Shown here: piece by piece, positions 1 to 10,737 of the stretch | How positions within the stretch are numbered: the stretch's first letter is position 1 | Layout: each line of letters opens with the position of its first letter | Assembly (NCBI GenBank): GCA_963708645.1 | Contig: CAVPTA010000002.1 | Location: 307,130 to 371,129, forward strand | Direction: 5' to 3' | Source of the DNA: RYN-133 sp963708645 | Lineage (GTDB): Bacteria; Actinomycetota; Actinomycetes; Mycobacteriales; Jatrophihabitantaceae | DNA: 64,000 nt | Notes under the pieces: model-generated | Seen by the model: the letters and a program-made list of their open reading frames with translations, nothing else | The model's database searches: none | What the model was told of the DNA's origin: nothing | Program-made: the position numbers and the translations under genes

Positions 1-666
1 CATCTCGCGGACGGCTGGACCTACGACGTCGAGGTGCGCATCGAGGCACCGTTCGCCGACGTCGCGCCGTGCGTGCCGCGCATGCTCGGCCGGCTCGAAG
101 CGACCGGCCAGCGGTCGTGCGTACTGCGCGGCAGCACGGGCAATCCCGGCTGGTACGCCGAACAACTCGCGTCCGTACCCGGCGACTTCACCGTGGTGGC
201 ACCGGAAGAATTGCAACGCGCGGTAGCGAGTCTCGCCGCACGGTTCGCGCGTGCGATCGACGGTGTCGACATCCGGCCGATCGGCCGCGTCGAGTCGTTG
301 CTCACTGACCGGGCGGCTGCGCCCCGGCAATCCGACGAGGGCGCGCCCCCGGCGGTGCTCGTGCTCGACGCGTCGGTGACCGACGCGATGGCCGGCCTGC
401 GCGTCGGCGATGCGATCGTCGTGCTGACCTGGTTCGATCGCGCGGACCGCGCGGTGCACGCCGTCCACCCGCGGGGCGATACGAGCCGTGAGCCGGCGGG
501 GGTTTTCGCGACGAGGTCGCCCGACCGTCCGAATCCCATCGGACTGCACACAGTGCGAGTCACTTCGATCGACACCATCCGCATCGGCGTCGATGCGCTC
601 GAAGCACTGGACGGCACACCGATCGTTGACATCAAGATCGCGCTCGGCGAAGTGTCCGCGCGCTGA
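1..666 (+). CDS. WYL-type regulator C-terminus fused to TrmO-like domain (5' partial)
   Basis: The reading frame is open from base 1, so the start lies upstream. About the first 75 residues look like the C-terminal extension (WCX) of a YafY-type WYL transcription regulator, with a conserved 'GSTGNPGWYAEQL' stretch. Without a stop, the protein then runs into a TrmO/YaeB (UPF0066) domain: it starts near 'IRPIGRVES' and has the family hallmark 'GVFATRSPDRPNPIGL' followed by 'LDGTPIVDIK'. TrmO methylates the N6 of t6A37 in certain tRNAs using SAM. Joining it to a ligand-sensing WYL regulator is unusual. A GTG at 34 would be only an internal start. It is followed 21 bases later by an SDR gene, possibly cotranscribed. 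Both domain calls rest on motif recognition; the role of the fusion is not known to me. Confidence 0.75.
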   Translation, partial: HLADGWTYDVEVRIEAPFADVAPCVPRMLGRLEATGQRSCVLRGSTGNPGWYAEQLASVPGDFTVVAPEELQRAVASLAARFARAIDGVDIRPIGRVESLLTDRAAAPRQSDEGAPPAVLVLDASVTDAMAGLRVGDAIVVLTWFDRADRAVHAVHPRGDTSREPAGVFATRSPDRPNPIGLHTVRVTSIDTIRIGVDALEALDGTPIVDIKIALGEVSAR

Positions 667-687
667 ATCACAGAGGAGAACAACACT

Positions 688-1509
688 GTGGCATCGAAGG
701 TTGCGCTCGTGACGGGAGCGTCGTCCGGCATCGGTGAGGCGACTGCTCGCGCTCTGCTGGCCGACGGATTCGTCGTCTATGCGGTCGCGCGGCGCACCGA
801 GCCGATGGCAGCGCTGCAGAAGGACGGCGTGCACGCGTTCAGCATGGACGTCACCGATGACGCGTCGGTGGTGGCCGGCGTCGACCGCATCATCGACGAA
901 CAGGGCCGCATCGACGTCCTCGTCAACAACGCCGGTTACGGCTCGTACGGCGCGGTGGAAGACGTCCCCATCGACGAGGCCCGACGCCAGTTCGAGGTCA
1001 ACATCTTCGGCCTCGCCCGGCTCGTTCAGCTCGTCACGCCGCACATGCGCACACAGGGGAGTGGCCGCATCATCAACATCTCGTCGATCGGCGGCAAGAT
1101 CTACGAGCCGCTCGGCGGTTGGTACCACGCGACGAAGTTCGCCGTCGAGGGGCTGAGCGACAGCCTGCGCATCGAACTGCGTCCGTTCGGGATCGACGTC
1201 GTCATCATCGAGCCGGGCCCGATCCGCACCGAGTGGAACACGATCGCACGCGACAACCTGCGCGCCACGTCAGCGGGCACCGCGTACGCAGAGCGGGCGA
1301 AGGCGGTCACGCACGTCCTGGAGCAGGCGGACCGGCCGAGCCGCTCGTCCGGACCCGACGTCGTTGCTCGCAAGATCGCGAAAGCCGCGTCGGTACGCCA
1401 CCCGAAAGCCCGCTACCCGGTCGGACGCTCGGCAGGCACGATCGTTCGCGCCCGCAAGGTGCTGCCCGACCGCGTCATGGATGCGATCATCGGGCGCATG
1501 TTCAGCTGA
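688..1509 (+). CDS. SDR-family oxidoreductase
   Basis: A classical short-chain dehydrogenase/reductase of 273 residues. The N-terminal Rossmann motif TGASSGIG binds NAD(P). NNAGYG follows near residue 90, and the catalytic Ser and YxxxK are in 'ISSIGG' and 'YHATK'. The GTG start is chosen because GAGGAG lies 10 bases upstream at 673-678 and the Rossmann strand begins right after it. The substrate cannot be read from the sequence. The basic C-terminal tail (about residues 230-273) is typical of actinobacterial SDRs that act on ketones or lipids. The stop codon overlaps the end of the convergent amidase gene by 8 bases. Confidence 0.9.
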   Translation: MASKVALVTGASSGIGEATARALLADGFVVYAVARRTEPMAALQKDGVHAFSMDVTDDASVVAGVDRIIDEQGRIDVLVNNAGYGSYGAVEDVPIDEARRQFEVNIFGLARLVQLVTPHMRTQGSGRIINISSIGGKIYEPLGGWYHATKFAVEGLSDSLRIELRPFGIDVVIIEPGPIRTEWNTIARDNLRATSAGTAYAERAKAVTHVLEQADRPSRSSGPDVVARKIAKAASVRHPKARYPVGRSAGTIVRARKVLPDRVMDAIIGRMFS

Positions 1510-2908
1510 GCTGGATGCGCGGGAACGCGATCTCGGCCTCGAGCAGATAGGCAAGTTCGAGCAGGGTGCGCTCGTCGCCGTGTGCGGCCGACAGCTGCAC
1601 ACCGATGGGTAGTCCGTCCGGGCTCATCGCGAGCGGGAGCGAGATCGCGGGCGAGCCGGCGATGTTGTTCAACGGGGTGTACGAGACGTAGTGCGTGAGT
1701 CGGTCGACGAGTTCGTCGAACGGCACGGTCGGCGCGAGGTGACCGAGCGGCGCAGTCGTATGCGCGAGCACCGGCGACACGACAACCTCGAGGCGCGCGA
1801 ACATCCGCGCATACGCGGCCGGCACACGCCTGAGTCGCAACAGCGCGCCGGGGGTGCGATGCAGGTTGCGTCGGTGGTGCGTGCGCAGGCCGCGCGTCAA
1901 TCCGTCGATGCGGTGCTTGTCGAAGCTTCGGTCGAGCAGCAACCGTCCAGTGTCGACAGCGAGTTCGGCGAGCAGCGCCCAGTACTGCACGAAGTCACTC
2001 GCGAACTGTTCGTCGACCGGGAGCTCGACCGGTTCGACCACGTGCCCGGCCTTCTCAAGCGTCCGGGCTGTCTGTTCGACAGCGGCGCGGGTGGCGGCAT
2101 CGGGCGCCCCTGTGATCGAGTCGATGACGAGCCCGATCCGCAGTCGCCGCGGGGCTGGTCCCTCGACGAGGCCGATGGGCGCGAGCGCGGGATTGCGCCA
2201 GTGATCCTCGGCCGCTGCAACAAATGCGGCTGTGTCGCGCACGGTGCGCGTGAGTACGCCTTCGGAGATCATGTTGATCGGCAGGTGAGCGGCTTGCTCC
2301 CCGTCGACGTGCCGGCCGCGGCTCGGTTTGAGCCCGACGAGTCCGGCGCAGGCCGCGGGGATCCGGATCGACCCGCCACCGTCGTTCGCGTGGGCGATGG
2401 GCACTACGCCGGACGCAACGAGCGCCGCCGACCCGCCCGACGATGCGCCGACCGAATAGTCGGTGTGCCACGGATTGCGTGCCGTGGGAGCGGTCATGAA
2501 CTCGGTGCTCGCGTTGAAGCCGAACTCCGGCAGCCGCGATTTGCCGAGCAAAGTCAGCCCGGTGCTCAGGTACTGGGTGGCGTACGCGCCGTCATGCTTG
2601 GCCGGACGGGCGGTGTAGGCCTCGCTGCCGTGGTTGGTCGGCAAGCCGGCGACGTCCGTGTTGTCCTTGATGAAGGTGGGGACGCCGAACAACGCGGCGC
2701 TTCGATCGGTCGCGTGGCGCGGTCGCTCGTAACAGTCGGCCTCGACCGCGTGCAGACGTGGATCGACCTGGGCGGCGCGGGCGACGGCGGCCCGGGCGAG
2801 TTCGTCCGCGCTGAGTTCGCCCGAGCGGACCAGTGCCGCCAGAGCGACCGCGTCGTGCGTCGCGAGCGCGTCGTCGCCGAAGGCGTGCACGCGGAGGTTG
2901 TCTTGCAC
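1502..2908 (-). CDS. Amidase-signature hydrolase
   Basis: A 468-residue amidase-signature (AS) enzyme. The Ser-cisSer-Lys triad can be seen: Lys in 'FIKDN' near residue 82, the glycine/serine block 'GASSGGSAA' near 155, and 'GGGSIRIPAACAGLVG' near 180. The 'NDGGGSIRIPA' variant is common in the branch containing 6-aminohexanoate-cyclic-dimer hydrolase and related cytoplasmic amidases, but the true substrate is unknown. There is no signal peptide. The GTG start directly abuts the stop codon of the small membrane protein upstream (TAG then GTG), which suggests translational coupling. Confidence 0.87.
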   Translation of the reverse strand: MQDNLRVHAFGDDALATHDAVALAALVRSGELSADELARAAVARAAQVDPRLHAVEADCYERPRHATDRSAALFGVPTFIKDNTDVAGLPTNHGSEAYTARPAKHDGAYATQYLSTGLTLLGKSRLPEFGFNASTEFMTAPTARNPWHTDYSVGASSGGSAALVASGVVPIAHANDGGGSIRIPAACAGLVGLKPSRGRHVDGEQAAHLPINMISEGVLTRTVRDTAAFVAAAEDHWRNPALAPIGLVEGPAPRRLRIGLVIDSITGAPDAATRAAVEQTARTLEKAGHVVEPVELPVDEQFASDFVQYWALLAELAVDTGRLLLDRSFDKHRIDGLTRGLRTHHRRNLHRTPGALLRLRRVPAAYARMFARLEVVVSPVLAHTTAPLGHLAPTVPFDELVDRLTHYVSYTPLNNIAGSPAISLPLAMSPDGLPIGVQLSAAHGDERTLLELAYLLEAEIAFPRIQLS

Positions 2909-3112
2909 CTAGCCGCGCCGTCCGGTGTAGAGGAACGCGATGCCACCGAGTGGGATCACGACGAGAATGACGGCGATCCAGCCCGGACGCGTCAGGTACC
3001 TCAGGTCGCGATCGTCCGAGTGAGCGAGTGCGGACAGGCACAACCACTCGAAGCGCACGACCGCCACGATCAGGACGGCGATCACCGCAGTCACGACGAG
3101 CTGGACGGTCAC
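2909..3112 (-). CDS. Small membrane protein, PLDc_N-like
   Basis: A protein of about 67 residues with two membrane segments. The first helix begins right after the start, and the second is followed by 'GGIAFLYTGR', the typical ending of the PLDc_N domain (the membrane part found at the N-terminus of cardiolipin synthases and as stand-alone proteins). I chose the GTG at 3112 because the hydrophobic helix follows it. A longer form from 3148 would add a charged stretch. Its stop abuts the amidase start, so the two are probably one operon. Function unknown. Confidence 0.6.
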   Translation of the reverse strand: MTVQLVVTAVIAVLIVAVVRFEWLCLSALAHSDDRDLRYLTRPGWIAVILVVIPLGGIAFLYTGRRG

Positions 3113-3165
3113 GATCCCATTCTGGCGCACATCGGCTTTCGCGCACACGTGGCACGATCATTCGG

Positions 3166-3609
3166 GTGACCAGTACGTCGGCCGAGCAGCGCTTGCGCGA
3201 TCTCGCGATGCTGCGCCGTGTGCGCGATCGCATCGACCGCGAGTACGCGCTGCCGCTCGACGTCGAGTCGCTGGCGCGAGGTGTGCACATGTCTGCCGGC
3301 CACCTGAGCCGCGAGTTCAAACTCGCCTACGGTGAGGCGCCGTACGGCTACCTGATGACACGGCGCATCGAGCGGGCGATGGCATTGCTGCGCCGCGGCG
3401 ACATGAGCGTGACGGAGGTCTGCTTCGCAGTCGGCTGCTCGTCGCTCGGGACGTTCAGCACGCGCTTCTCGGAGCTGGTGGGGATTTCACCGAGCATGTA
3501 CCGCGATCGAGCCGTCGCGTCCGAGGAGTTGCCGTCGTGCGTGGTCAAGCAGGTCACCAGACCGATCAGGAATCGAGAAGCCTCACGTTCTGCGCCCGAT
3601 CTAGCGTGA
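3166..3609 (+). CDS. AraC-family HTH regulator, short form
   Basis: A 147-residue protein made almost only of the AraC/XylS double helix-turn-helix. Helix set one is near 'VESLARGVHMSAGHLSREF' and set two near 'VTEVCFAVGCSSLGTFSTRF', ending in the usual 'GISPSMYR'. No ligand-binding domain is present. The GTG at 3166 is preferred over an upstream start in the same frame because the extra N-terminus would be an arginine-rich sequence unlike the family. The VOC gene starts 4 bases after the stop; short AraC regulators are often paired with a VOC-fold protein, so the neighbour may be its target or sensor. Confidence 0.85.
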   Translation: MTSTSAEQRLRDLAMLRRVRDRIDREYALPLDVESLARGVHMSAGHLSREFKLAYGEAPYGYLMTRRIERAMALLRRGDMSVTEVCFAVGCSSLGTFSTRFSELVGISPSMYRDRAVASEELPSCVVKQVTRPIRNREASRSAPDLA

Positions 3610-3613
3610 CGGT

Positions 3614-4024
3614 ATGGACCTCAGCATCTCGTCGGCCTTTCTGCCGCACAGCGACCCGCAGGCAACGATCGCGTTCTACCGCGACACTCTCGGCTTCGAG
3701 ATCCGCAACGACGTCGAGATGCGCGGACTGCACTGGATCACGGTCGGTCCGGCCGGCCAGCCGGACGTGAACATCGTTCTGTACCCGCCGGGAGTCGACC
3801 CGGGCATCACCGACGACGAGCGTCGCGTGATCACCGAGATGATGGCCAAGGGAACGTTCGGCATCATCACGTTCAGCTCGCCGGACCTCGACGCCACCTT
3901 CGAACGGGTTCAGGCCGGCGGCGCCGAGATCGTCCAGGAGCCGACCGATCAGCCCTACGGAATCCGCGACAGCGCGATCCGCGACCCGTCCGGGAATCTG
4001 ATCCGGATCAACCAGGCCGGCTGA
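3614..4024 (+). CDS. VOC-family (glyoxalase-fold) protein
   Basis: A 136-residue protein with the vicinal-oxygen-chelate fold. It shows paired beta-alpha-beta modules, 'DPQATIAFYRDTLGFEI' at the start and 'YGIRDSAIRDPSGNLIRI' at the end, which is the usual metal-site/substrate strand. It could be a dioxygenase, a glyoxalase-like enzyme or a binding or resistance protein; the sequence does not say which. It follows the AraC gene by 4 bases and is almost certainly cotranscribed with it. Confidence 0.85.
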   Translation: MDLSISSAFLPHSDPQATIAFYRDTLGFEIRNDVEMRGLHWITVGPAGQPDVNIVLYPPGVDPGITDDERRVITEMMAKGTFGIITFSSPDLDATFERVQAGGAEIVQEPTDQPYGIRDSAIRDPSGNLIRINQAG

Positions 4025-4133
4025 CACTGCAGGCGGCTTTCACTGCCTTTGCGCCTTTCGTGGCGGATATTGAGCGAAATTTATGTTGATCTCTACTGGC
4101 ACTGGGCTGAGAGCCGGGTGATGATGCGGGGCA

Positions 4134-5939
<1,806 letters not shown>

Positions 5940-6091
5940 TTACGGAGGCCTGACTCAGGCTGTTCCGGACCCAGGACAGTGCTGGAGCTCCGGTCGTAGG
6001 GGGCCGGTCTAAGGGCGAACGCCATATATTGCTGCGGATTCTCTGTCAACAACTCTGGAGTTTCTTCCGCGGAAGGAGTATTATCGAACAC

Positions 6092-7328
6092 GTGAGCAGC
6101 TCGCAGTTGACCGGCACCGCGGTGCTGGATCGGCTGCGCGAACTGGAGGCTCGGAAGCAGGCCATCGAGGTCGAACAGCTGAGCCTGATCGCGCAGGTCG
6201 AGACCGAGCGGCTGGCCTATGACTTGGGTGCGAAGTCGACGGTGGTGTTGTTGCGGGACGCGTTGAGGATCGGCGCCAACGATGCGGCTGGGCGGGTGCG
6301 GCTGGCGCTGGCGATCACGCCGCCGCGGCTGATCACCGGTGAGCTGGTCGAACCACAACACCCGCAGACGGCGCAAGCGTTGGCCGACCGGCTCGATCTC
6401 GGTCCGGGCCGCGGCCACGGTCGTGAAGATGACGGACAAGATCGACGACCTGCTCGCCGACCAGTCAGCGCCGCTGTATGAGACTGCGCTGCTGCAGTTC
6501 GCTGCCGAGCACGACCCGGACTTGCTGGCCCGCTTCGCCACCGGCCTGTACGCCCGTGTCGATCACGACGGCGCGTTTCGTGACATCGAAACCGCACACC
6601 GGCGCCGCACGTTGACGCTGCACCGCCGCTCGGACGGCTCGGCCTCGATTGCCGGCGACCTGACCTGTGAGGCCGCCGAATACGTCGAGACCCTGCTCGA
6701 CACCCTGGCCAAGCCGCACACCGGCCCGAACGACAAACGCGACCCGCGCACCCCCGGCCAACGCCGCCACGACGCGGTACTGACAGCGCTGAAACTGCTC
6801 TACCAGTCCGGCGACCTGCCCACCGCCAATGGCTGCGCCACCACCCTGGTGCTCACCGCCACCGTGGACGAGTTCGCGAACGGCACCGGCATCGCCCAAA
6901 CCAGCCACGGCTACTCGATCCCAACAGCGGTCGCGGACCGGTGGCTGGACCCGAAAGTCAAAGCGATCCTGGTGTTGCTGTCGAAGACGAAGGCGATCAC
7001 GGCGTATTCGGATCAGCAACGGTTGTTCACCGAACAACAACGCCTCGCGATGTTCGCCCGAGACAAAGGCTGCAGCTATCCCGGTTGTGATGCGCCGTTG
7101 GCGTGGACCCAGGCACATCACGTCACCGACTACGCGATCACCCGAAGAACCTGCGTCGATGACGGCACCCTGGTCTGCACCGCCAACCACGCCCTGTTCG
7201 AACAAATGGGCTGGCAATCGATCATGATCGACGACCTACCCCACTGGGTACCACCCGCCTGGGTTGATCCGAAACAGCGACCACGACGCAACCGCATGCA
7301 CGACTCTCCACAACTGACCCGAGTCTGA
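6092..7328 (+). pseudogene. DUF222/HNH endonuclease (13E12-type), frameshifted
   Basis: This encodes a DUF222 protein with a C-terminal HNH nuclease motif, the family known as 13E12 repeat proteins in mycobacteria. The N-terminal half (from GTG 6092, with GGAAGGAG at 6071-6078) is in one frame to about 6395. The rest continues in the next frame from 'ISVRAAATVVKM' to the HNH region 'CSYPGCDAPLAWTQAHHV'. Removing one base near 6395 (in CTCGATCTC) joins the halves into a normal protein. Either one base is wrong or the gene is freshly broken. A second damaged copy lies at 25720-26901. Their spread across actinomycete genomes suggests mobility, but no flanking repeats were seen here. Confidence 0.8.
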
Positions 7329-7584
7329 CCGGCGGCTGACACATGCCCTCCAGCGCAACCACACCTTCCAGCGAAGACTCCCCGCTTCGGGACTTCGTCC
7401 CGACCGGACCGAACAGCGCGAACTCAACCCCCGCGCAACTCGTCTTTGCTGCGCCTTTGTTCTTGTCTCTCACGATTCAGCAGGACGCTGGAAAAGGCTG
7501 GGATCCGTCGTGTGTCAACAGGGGAGTACCTGACAATGCGCCGGAAGCGCAACGAGGCGCCCTGGCGAGATCGTCTACAGGTTT

Positions 7585-8163
7585 GTGGGGCGATGCTCGA
7601 GCGCTGCGGCGGTTGTTGTCGTTGCCGCTTGTGCGCTGGCGGCTTGCGACAGTGGCGCCGCCGAACCGGCACCTACTGCGCACACCACTCACGTGTCAGC
7701 TGCCGGCCGTAGATCTGACGGCTCTGCCGCTGCGATCCGATCACGACACACGCGAACGGTGCCGACGCCGTTGCTGAGCCCGTCGTCTCAGGCGTGGGGA
7801 TACTGCGGCAACATCCGCAACGAGGCCGACGCCCGGTCTCTGGTTCTCAGCGGCGAAGCGACCGCACTCGTGAGCGCACGGGTCGCGGGCAGTGTGATCA
7901 CGTCATATCGACCGCTTGTCGGTCATGTCACCGGCCTGCGCACGCTGCAGAACGGACTGACCGTCCGGCGCGGGCGATACCTGCTTCTTCTGGGCGGCGG
8001 GTACCCGTCCTACTACGCCGCGTTCGGGTCATACAGCATTTACCAAATCGACGGTCACCGGGCGTATCAGGTGTGCGCCTACAGCCAGCCGAACACCGGA
8101 CGCGGCGGTGTCTTCGACGTCGACCGCATCGTCATGCTGCTCCGACACACACTTCGTGGGTGA
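7585..8163 (+). CDS. Putative secreted lipoprotein
   Basis: A 192-residue protein with a short lipoprotein signal peptide: a hydrophobic run (about residues 7-20) and the lipobox L-A-A-C, with Cys21 as the lipid-modified residue. The mature part begins with a disordered Ala/Thr/Ser linker, then a globular region of about 120 residues with two further cysteines ('GYCGNI' and 'QVCAY'), which may form a disulfide. I do not recognise the family. The 256 bases between the preceding DUF222 gene and this start hold no other convincing gene. Confidence 0.6.
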   Translation: MGRCSSAAAVVVVAACALAACDSGAAEPAPTAHTTHVSAAGRRSDGSAAAIRSRHTRTVPTPLLSPSSQAWGYCGNIRNEADARSLVLSGEATALVSARVAGSVITSYRPLVGHVTGLRTLQNGLTVRRGRYLLLLGGGYPSYYAAFGSYSIYQIDGHRAYQVCAYSQPNTGRGGVFDVDRIVMLLRHTLRG

Positions 8164-8259
8164 CTCGCCTCGCAGTGTGACGCATGGGCGGTCGCCGGCC
8201 CGGAAGCTAGAGACCGACCACTGGGAGATGCCGGAATCGAACAGGCATCAGCTGCGGCG

Positions 8260-8658
8260 TCAGATCAGGTTGACAGATGCTCTGTAAGCCCGGGTGACAC
8301 GCGCCCTCGACGCTACGCGAGCCCAGTGGCGCGCCGAGTCGAACTCGCAAGAAGGTCGTTCGGAGCGCGGAAGCGCACGTTGCCGAAGTCGTCTGATCCG
8401 GAGAGTGATCCGAACCGACGTGTCATCGCTGGCGACACCTCCGCCGGTCAAGGTGTCGCAAAGCCCATGGAAGTACTCAACAACGACGGTCGACGAAGTC
8501 GGCGCAGATCGGACGAGCGCCCATGGTGCATCACTCGTGGCGGGCGTCGACGAACAGCCCGTCACGATCACCGCGACAGCAGCCGATGCGAACGCCGAAG
8601 GCAGATCGTCCGCCCGAGAGAACGTCCCGGCTCCGAGATGCACGCTCGAGCTCTCCAA
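8260..8658 (-). CDS. Possible small lipoprotein (weak)
   Basis: A weak call in an otherwise gene-poor stretch (8164-8759). The frame is open for 132 codons and contains a hydrophobic segment followed by a lipobox-like 'VIVTGC' and a Ser/Thr/Pro linker. After that comes 'VEYFHGLCDTLTGG' and alternating hydrophobic residues that look like real beta structure. The N-terminal 20 residues before the hydrophobic segment and the arginine-rich C-terminus are less convincing, so it may be a decayed remnant. Overlapping plus-strand frames of similar length look less protein-like. Confidence 0.3.
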   Translation of the reverse strand: MESSSVHLGAGTFSRADDLPSAFASAAVAVIVTGCSSTPATSDAPWALVRSAPTSSTVVVEYFHGLCDTLTGGGVASDDTSVRITLRIRRLRQRALPRSERPSCEFDSARHWARVASRARVTRAYRASVNLI

Positions 8659-8671
8659 GTACGCCGATAAG

Positions 8672-8700
8672 TGACATTATGTCATTTCGCAGAATGACAT
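8672..8700. promoter_or_regulatory. Operator-like cluster of three TGACAT half-sites
   Basis: TGACAT at 8672-8677, its complement ATGTCA at 8679-8684, and TGACAT again at 8695-8700. The first pair is a tight palindrome around one base. The second and third form a perfect 8-bp inverted repeat (ATGTCATT and AATGACAT) with a 6-base spacer. It sits 60 bases before the preferred hydrolase start and is AT-richer than its surroundings. A dimeric repressor or activator site is likely; the protein is unknown. Confidence 0.55.
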
Positions 8701-8759
8701 CCAGGTTCCCTGGGGACCCGGAACGCACGTCCCCCGAGACCGCCGGGCACTCTGGGACG

Positions 8760-9596
8760 GTGCCATCGAACCAGATCGAGCTCGCCGATGGCACACGGCT
8801 GTGGACGACGGTCTCCGGTGACGGTCCGCCGGTCGTGTTGTGTCACGGCGGACCAGGTCTGTGGGATTACGTCGAACCACTCGCCGAGTTGCTCGACGAC
8901 CGGTTCACTGTCGTCCGATTCGATCAACGCGGCTGCGGACGCTCGACGGGCACCGGGCCGTTCACGATCGCTCAGGCCGTCGACGACCTCGACCAGGTCC
9001 GTACGGCCTACGGGTTCGACCACTGGGCCGTCGTCGGTCACTCCTGGGGCGCCGAGCTCGCTCTGCGCTACGCGGCCCAACACCGCGACCGCACCACCGT
9101 CGTCGGTTATCTGGGCGGCATCGGCGCCTGCGACGACTATCGCGTTCCGTACATAGCAGAGCGCGAGCGCCGCCTCGGCCCGGATCTCCCCCGCTGGACC
9201 GAACTCGGCTCGCATATTCGAACACCCGAGGAGGAGCACGAGTGGTGCGTCCTGCAGTGGCGTCCCGACTTCTCTCCCGGCCCTGCCGCCGCGCAGCACG
9301 CCGAAGCGCTGTGGCAGACCCGGCCATCGGGCGTCCAGATCAACACCGCCGCGAACCGAAAGCTGTGGGCTGATCGCGCGACCGAAGACCTTTTGGAACT
9401 CGCGAAGGACGTGACCTGCCCGGTGCTCATGCTGTGCGGCGCAGACGATCCCCGCCCGTGGCGCGTTACCGATCCCCTGTTCGCGGCGTTACCGAACGCG
9501 CAGCGAGTAGTGCTCGACAATGCCGGACACGCAACGTGGGCCGAGCAACCCGCCGCCACCCGGAAGCTGCTGCTGGAGCTACTCGCGGACGATTGA
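8760..9596 (+). CDS. Alpha/beta hydrolase, proline iminopeptidase-like
   Basis: An alpha/beta-fold hydrolase of the proline iminopeptidase (S33) type. It has the oxyanion motif HGGPG, the hallmark 'FDQRGCGRS', the nucleophile elbow GHSWG (Ser), 'CGADDPR' around the acidic residue and the catalytic His in 'DNAGHATW'. The conserved fold begins at 'ELADGTRLW', so I prefer the GTG at 8760 (278 residues). An ATG at 8679 gives 305 residues but lies inside the palindromic operator and adds an unconserved leader. Its 3' end overlaps the convergent sigma gene by 18 bases. The substrate may be an N-terminal proline peptide or a small ester or amide. Confidence 0.85.
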   Translation: MPSNQIELADGTRLWTTVSGDGPPVVLCHGGPGLWDYVEPLAELLDDRFTVVRFDQRGCGRSTGTGPFTIAQAVDDLDQVRTAYGFDHWAVVGHSWGAELALRYAAQHRDRTTVVGYLGGIGACDDYRVPYIAERERRLGPDLPRWTELGSHIRTPEEEHEWCVLQWRPDFSPGPAAAQHAEALWQTRPSGVQINTAANRKLWADRATEDLLELAKDVTCPVLMLCGADDPRPWRVTDPLFAALPNAQRVVLDNAGHATWAEQPAATRKLLLELLADD

Positions 9597-10737
9597 TCGC
9601 GTCCGCTCGTTCAGCCGTGCGGCCTGTCGCGTCAGATGATCACGCTCGGCAACGTTGGACGCGGCATGGGCGGCCTCGCGGTACAGCCGAGCGGCATGTT
9701 CGATTTCACCGGACCGCTCCCGCAGGTATGCCTCGACAGCTGCGTACCGCGGGACGGACGGATCGAGCGCCGCCAGCGCGGCAAGACCGGCCCGGGCCCC
9801 GTCCGCCTCGCCGATCGCGACCGCGCGATTGAGCCGGACGACGGGATTGTCGGTGAGGCGGTTCAGCTCGTCGTACCACTCGACGATCTGCACCCAGTCG
9901 GTCTCGTCGGCGGCTTGCGCATCGGCATGCAGAGCGGCGATCGCCGCCTGCGCCTGGTACTCGCCGAGCCGATCACGGGCGAGCGCCGTCTGCAGGATGT
10001 CGACGCCCTCGGCGATCAAGGCGGTGTCCCAGCGGGACCGGTCCTGCTCGGTGAGCGGGACGAGTGCGCCCGACGGCGTCGTGCGCGCGACCCGTCGTGC
10101 GTGGTGCAGCAACATCAGCGCGAGCAGGCCCGACTACTTCCGGATCGTCGGTCAGCGCCGCCACCTGGCGGGTCAGGCGGATCGCCTCGTCGGCGATGTC
10201 GACCTCGCCGGTGTAGCCCTCGTTGAACACGAGGTAGAGCACGCGCAGCACGGTGGCCAGATCACCGGGCTCGTCGAGGCGCACGCCAGCGATCGTGCGC
10301 TTCGCCCGGCTGATGCGCTGCGCCATCGTCGCCTCGGGCACGAGGTAGGCCAACGCGATCTGCCGCGTCGTCAACCCACCGACCGCGCGCAACGTGAGCG
10401 CGACCGCCGACGACGGCGTGAGCGAGGGATGCGCACACAAGAAGTACAGCGGCAGCGTGTCGCCGACGTCATCGGCCGGGCCCGGCGCCGGTTCGGCTGC
10501 CACGCCGCTCCTCCCTCGCCAACCGCGAGGTGTCTGCGCGGACGGCGTCGAGGAATTTCCGCCACGCGACGGTGATCAGCCAGCCTTTGGCGTCGGTGGG
10601 CGGGTCTGCGCCCACGTCGACAATGCCTGCACCAGCGCGTCCTGCACGGCGTCCTCGGCCGTCGCGAAATCGGCTCCGCGACGGACGAGGACACCGGTGA
10701 CAGCGGGAATCAGGCTCCTCAGCTGGGATTCGTCCAC
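9579..10737 (-). pseudogene. ECF sigma factor (SigJ/ECF42-like), frameshifted
   Basis: The pieces together match an ECF-type sigma factor with the long C-terminal helical extension that usually accompanies YCII/DGPF partners. In order: start GTG 10737 ('DESQLRSLIPAV', sigma region 2); then 'GWLITVAWRKFLDAVRAD' in a second frame; then 'DDTLPLYFLCAHPSLTP'-type region 2-4 sequence and 'GGLTTRQIALAYLVPEATM' in a third segment from about 10503; and 'LLALMLLHHARRVART' onward in another frame from about 10130. Three single-base shifts (near 10605, 10505 and 10130) break it. All pieces keep family sequence, so base-calling error is likely. It overlaps the end of the DGPF gene by 19 bases. Confidence 0.8.

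Noticed and set aside
1691..3169. A 492-codon plus-strand open frame.
   Set aside because: It is antisense to the amidase gene, very rich in Arg/Asp/Gly/Glu and without any motif; typical of GC-rich shadow frames.
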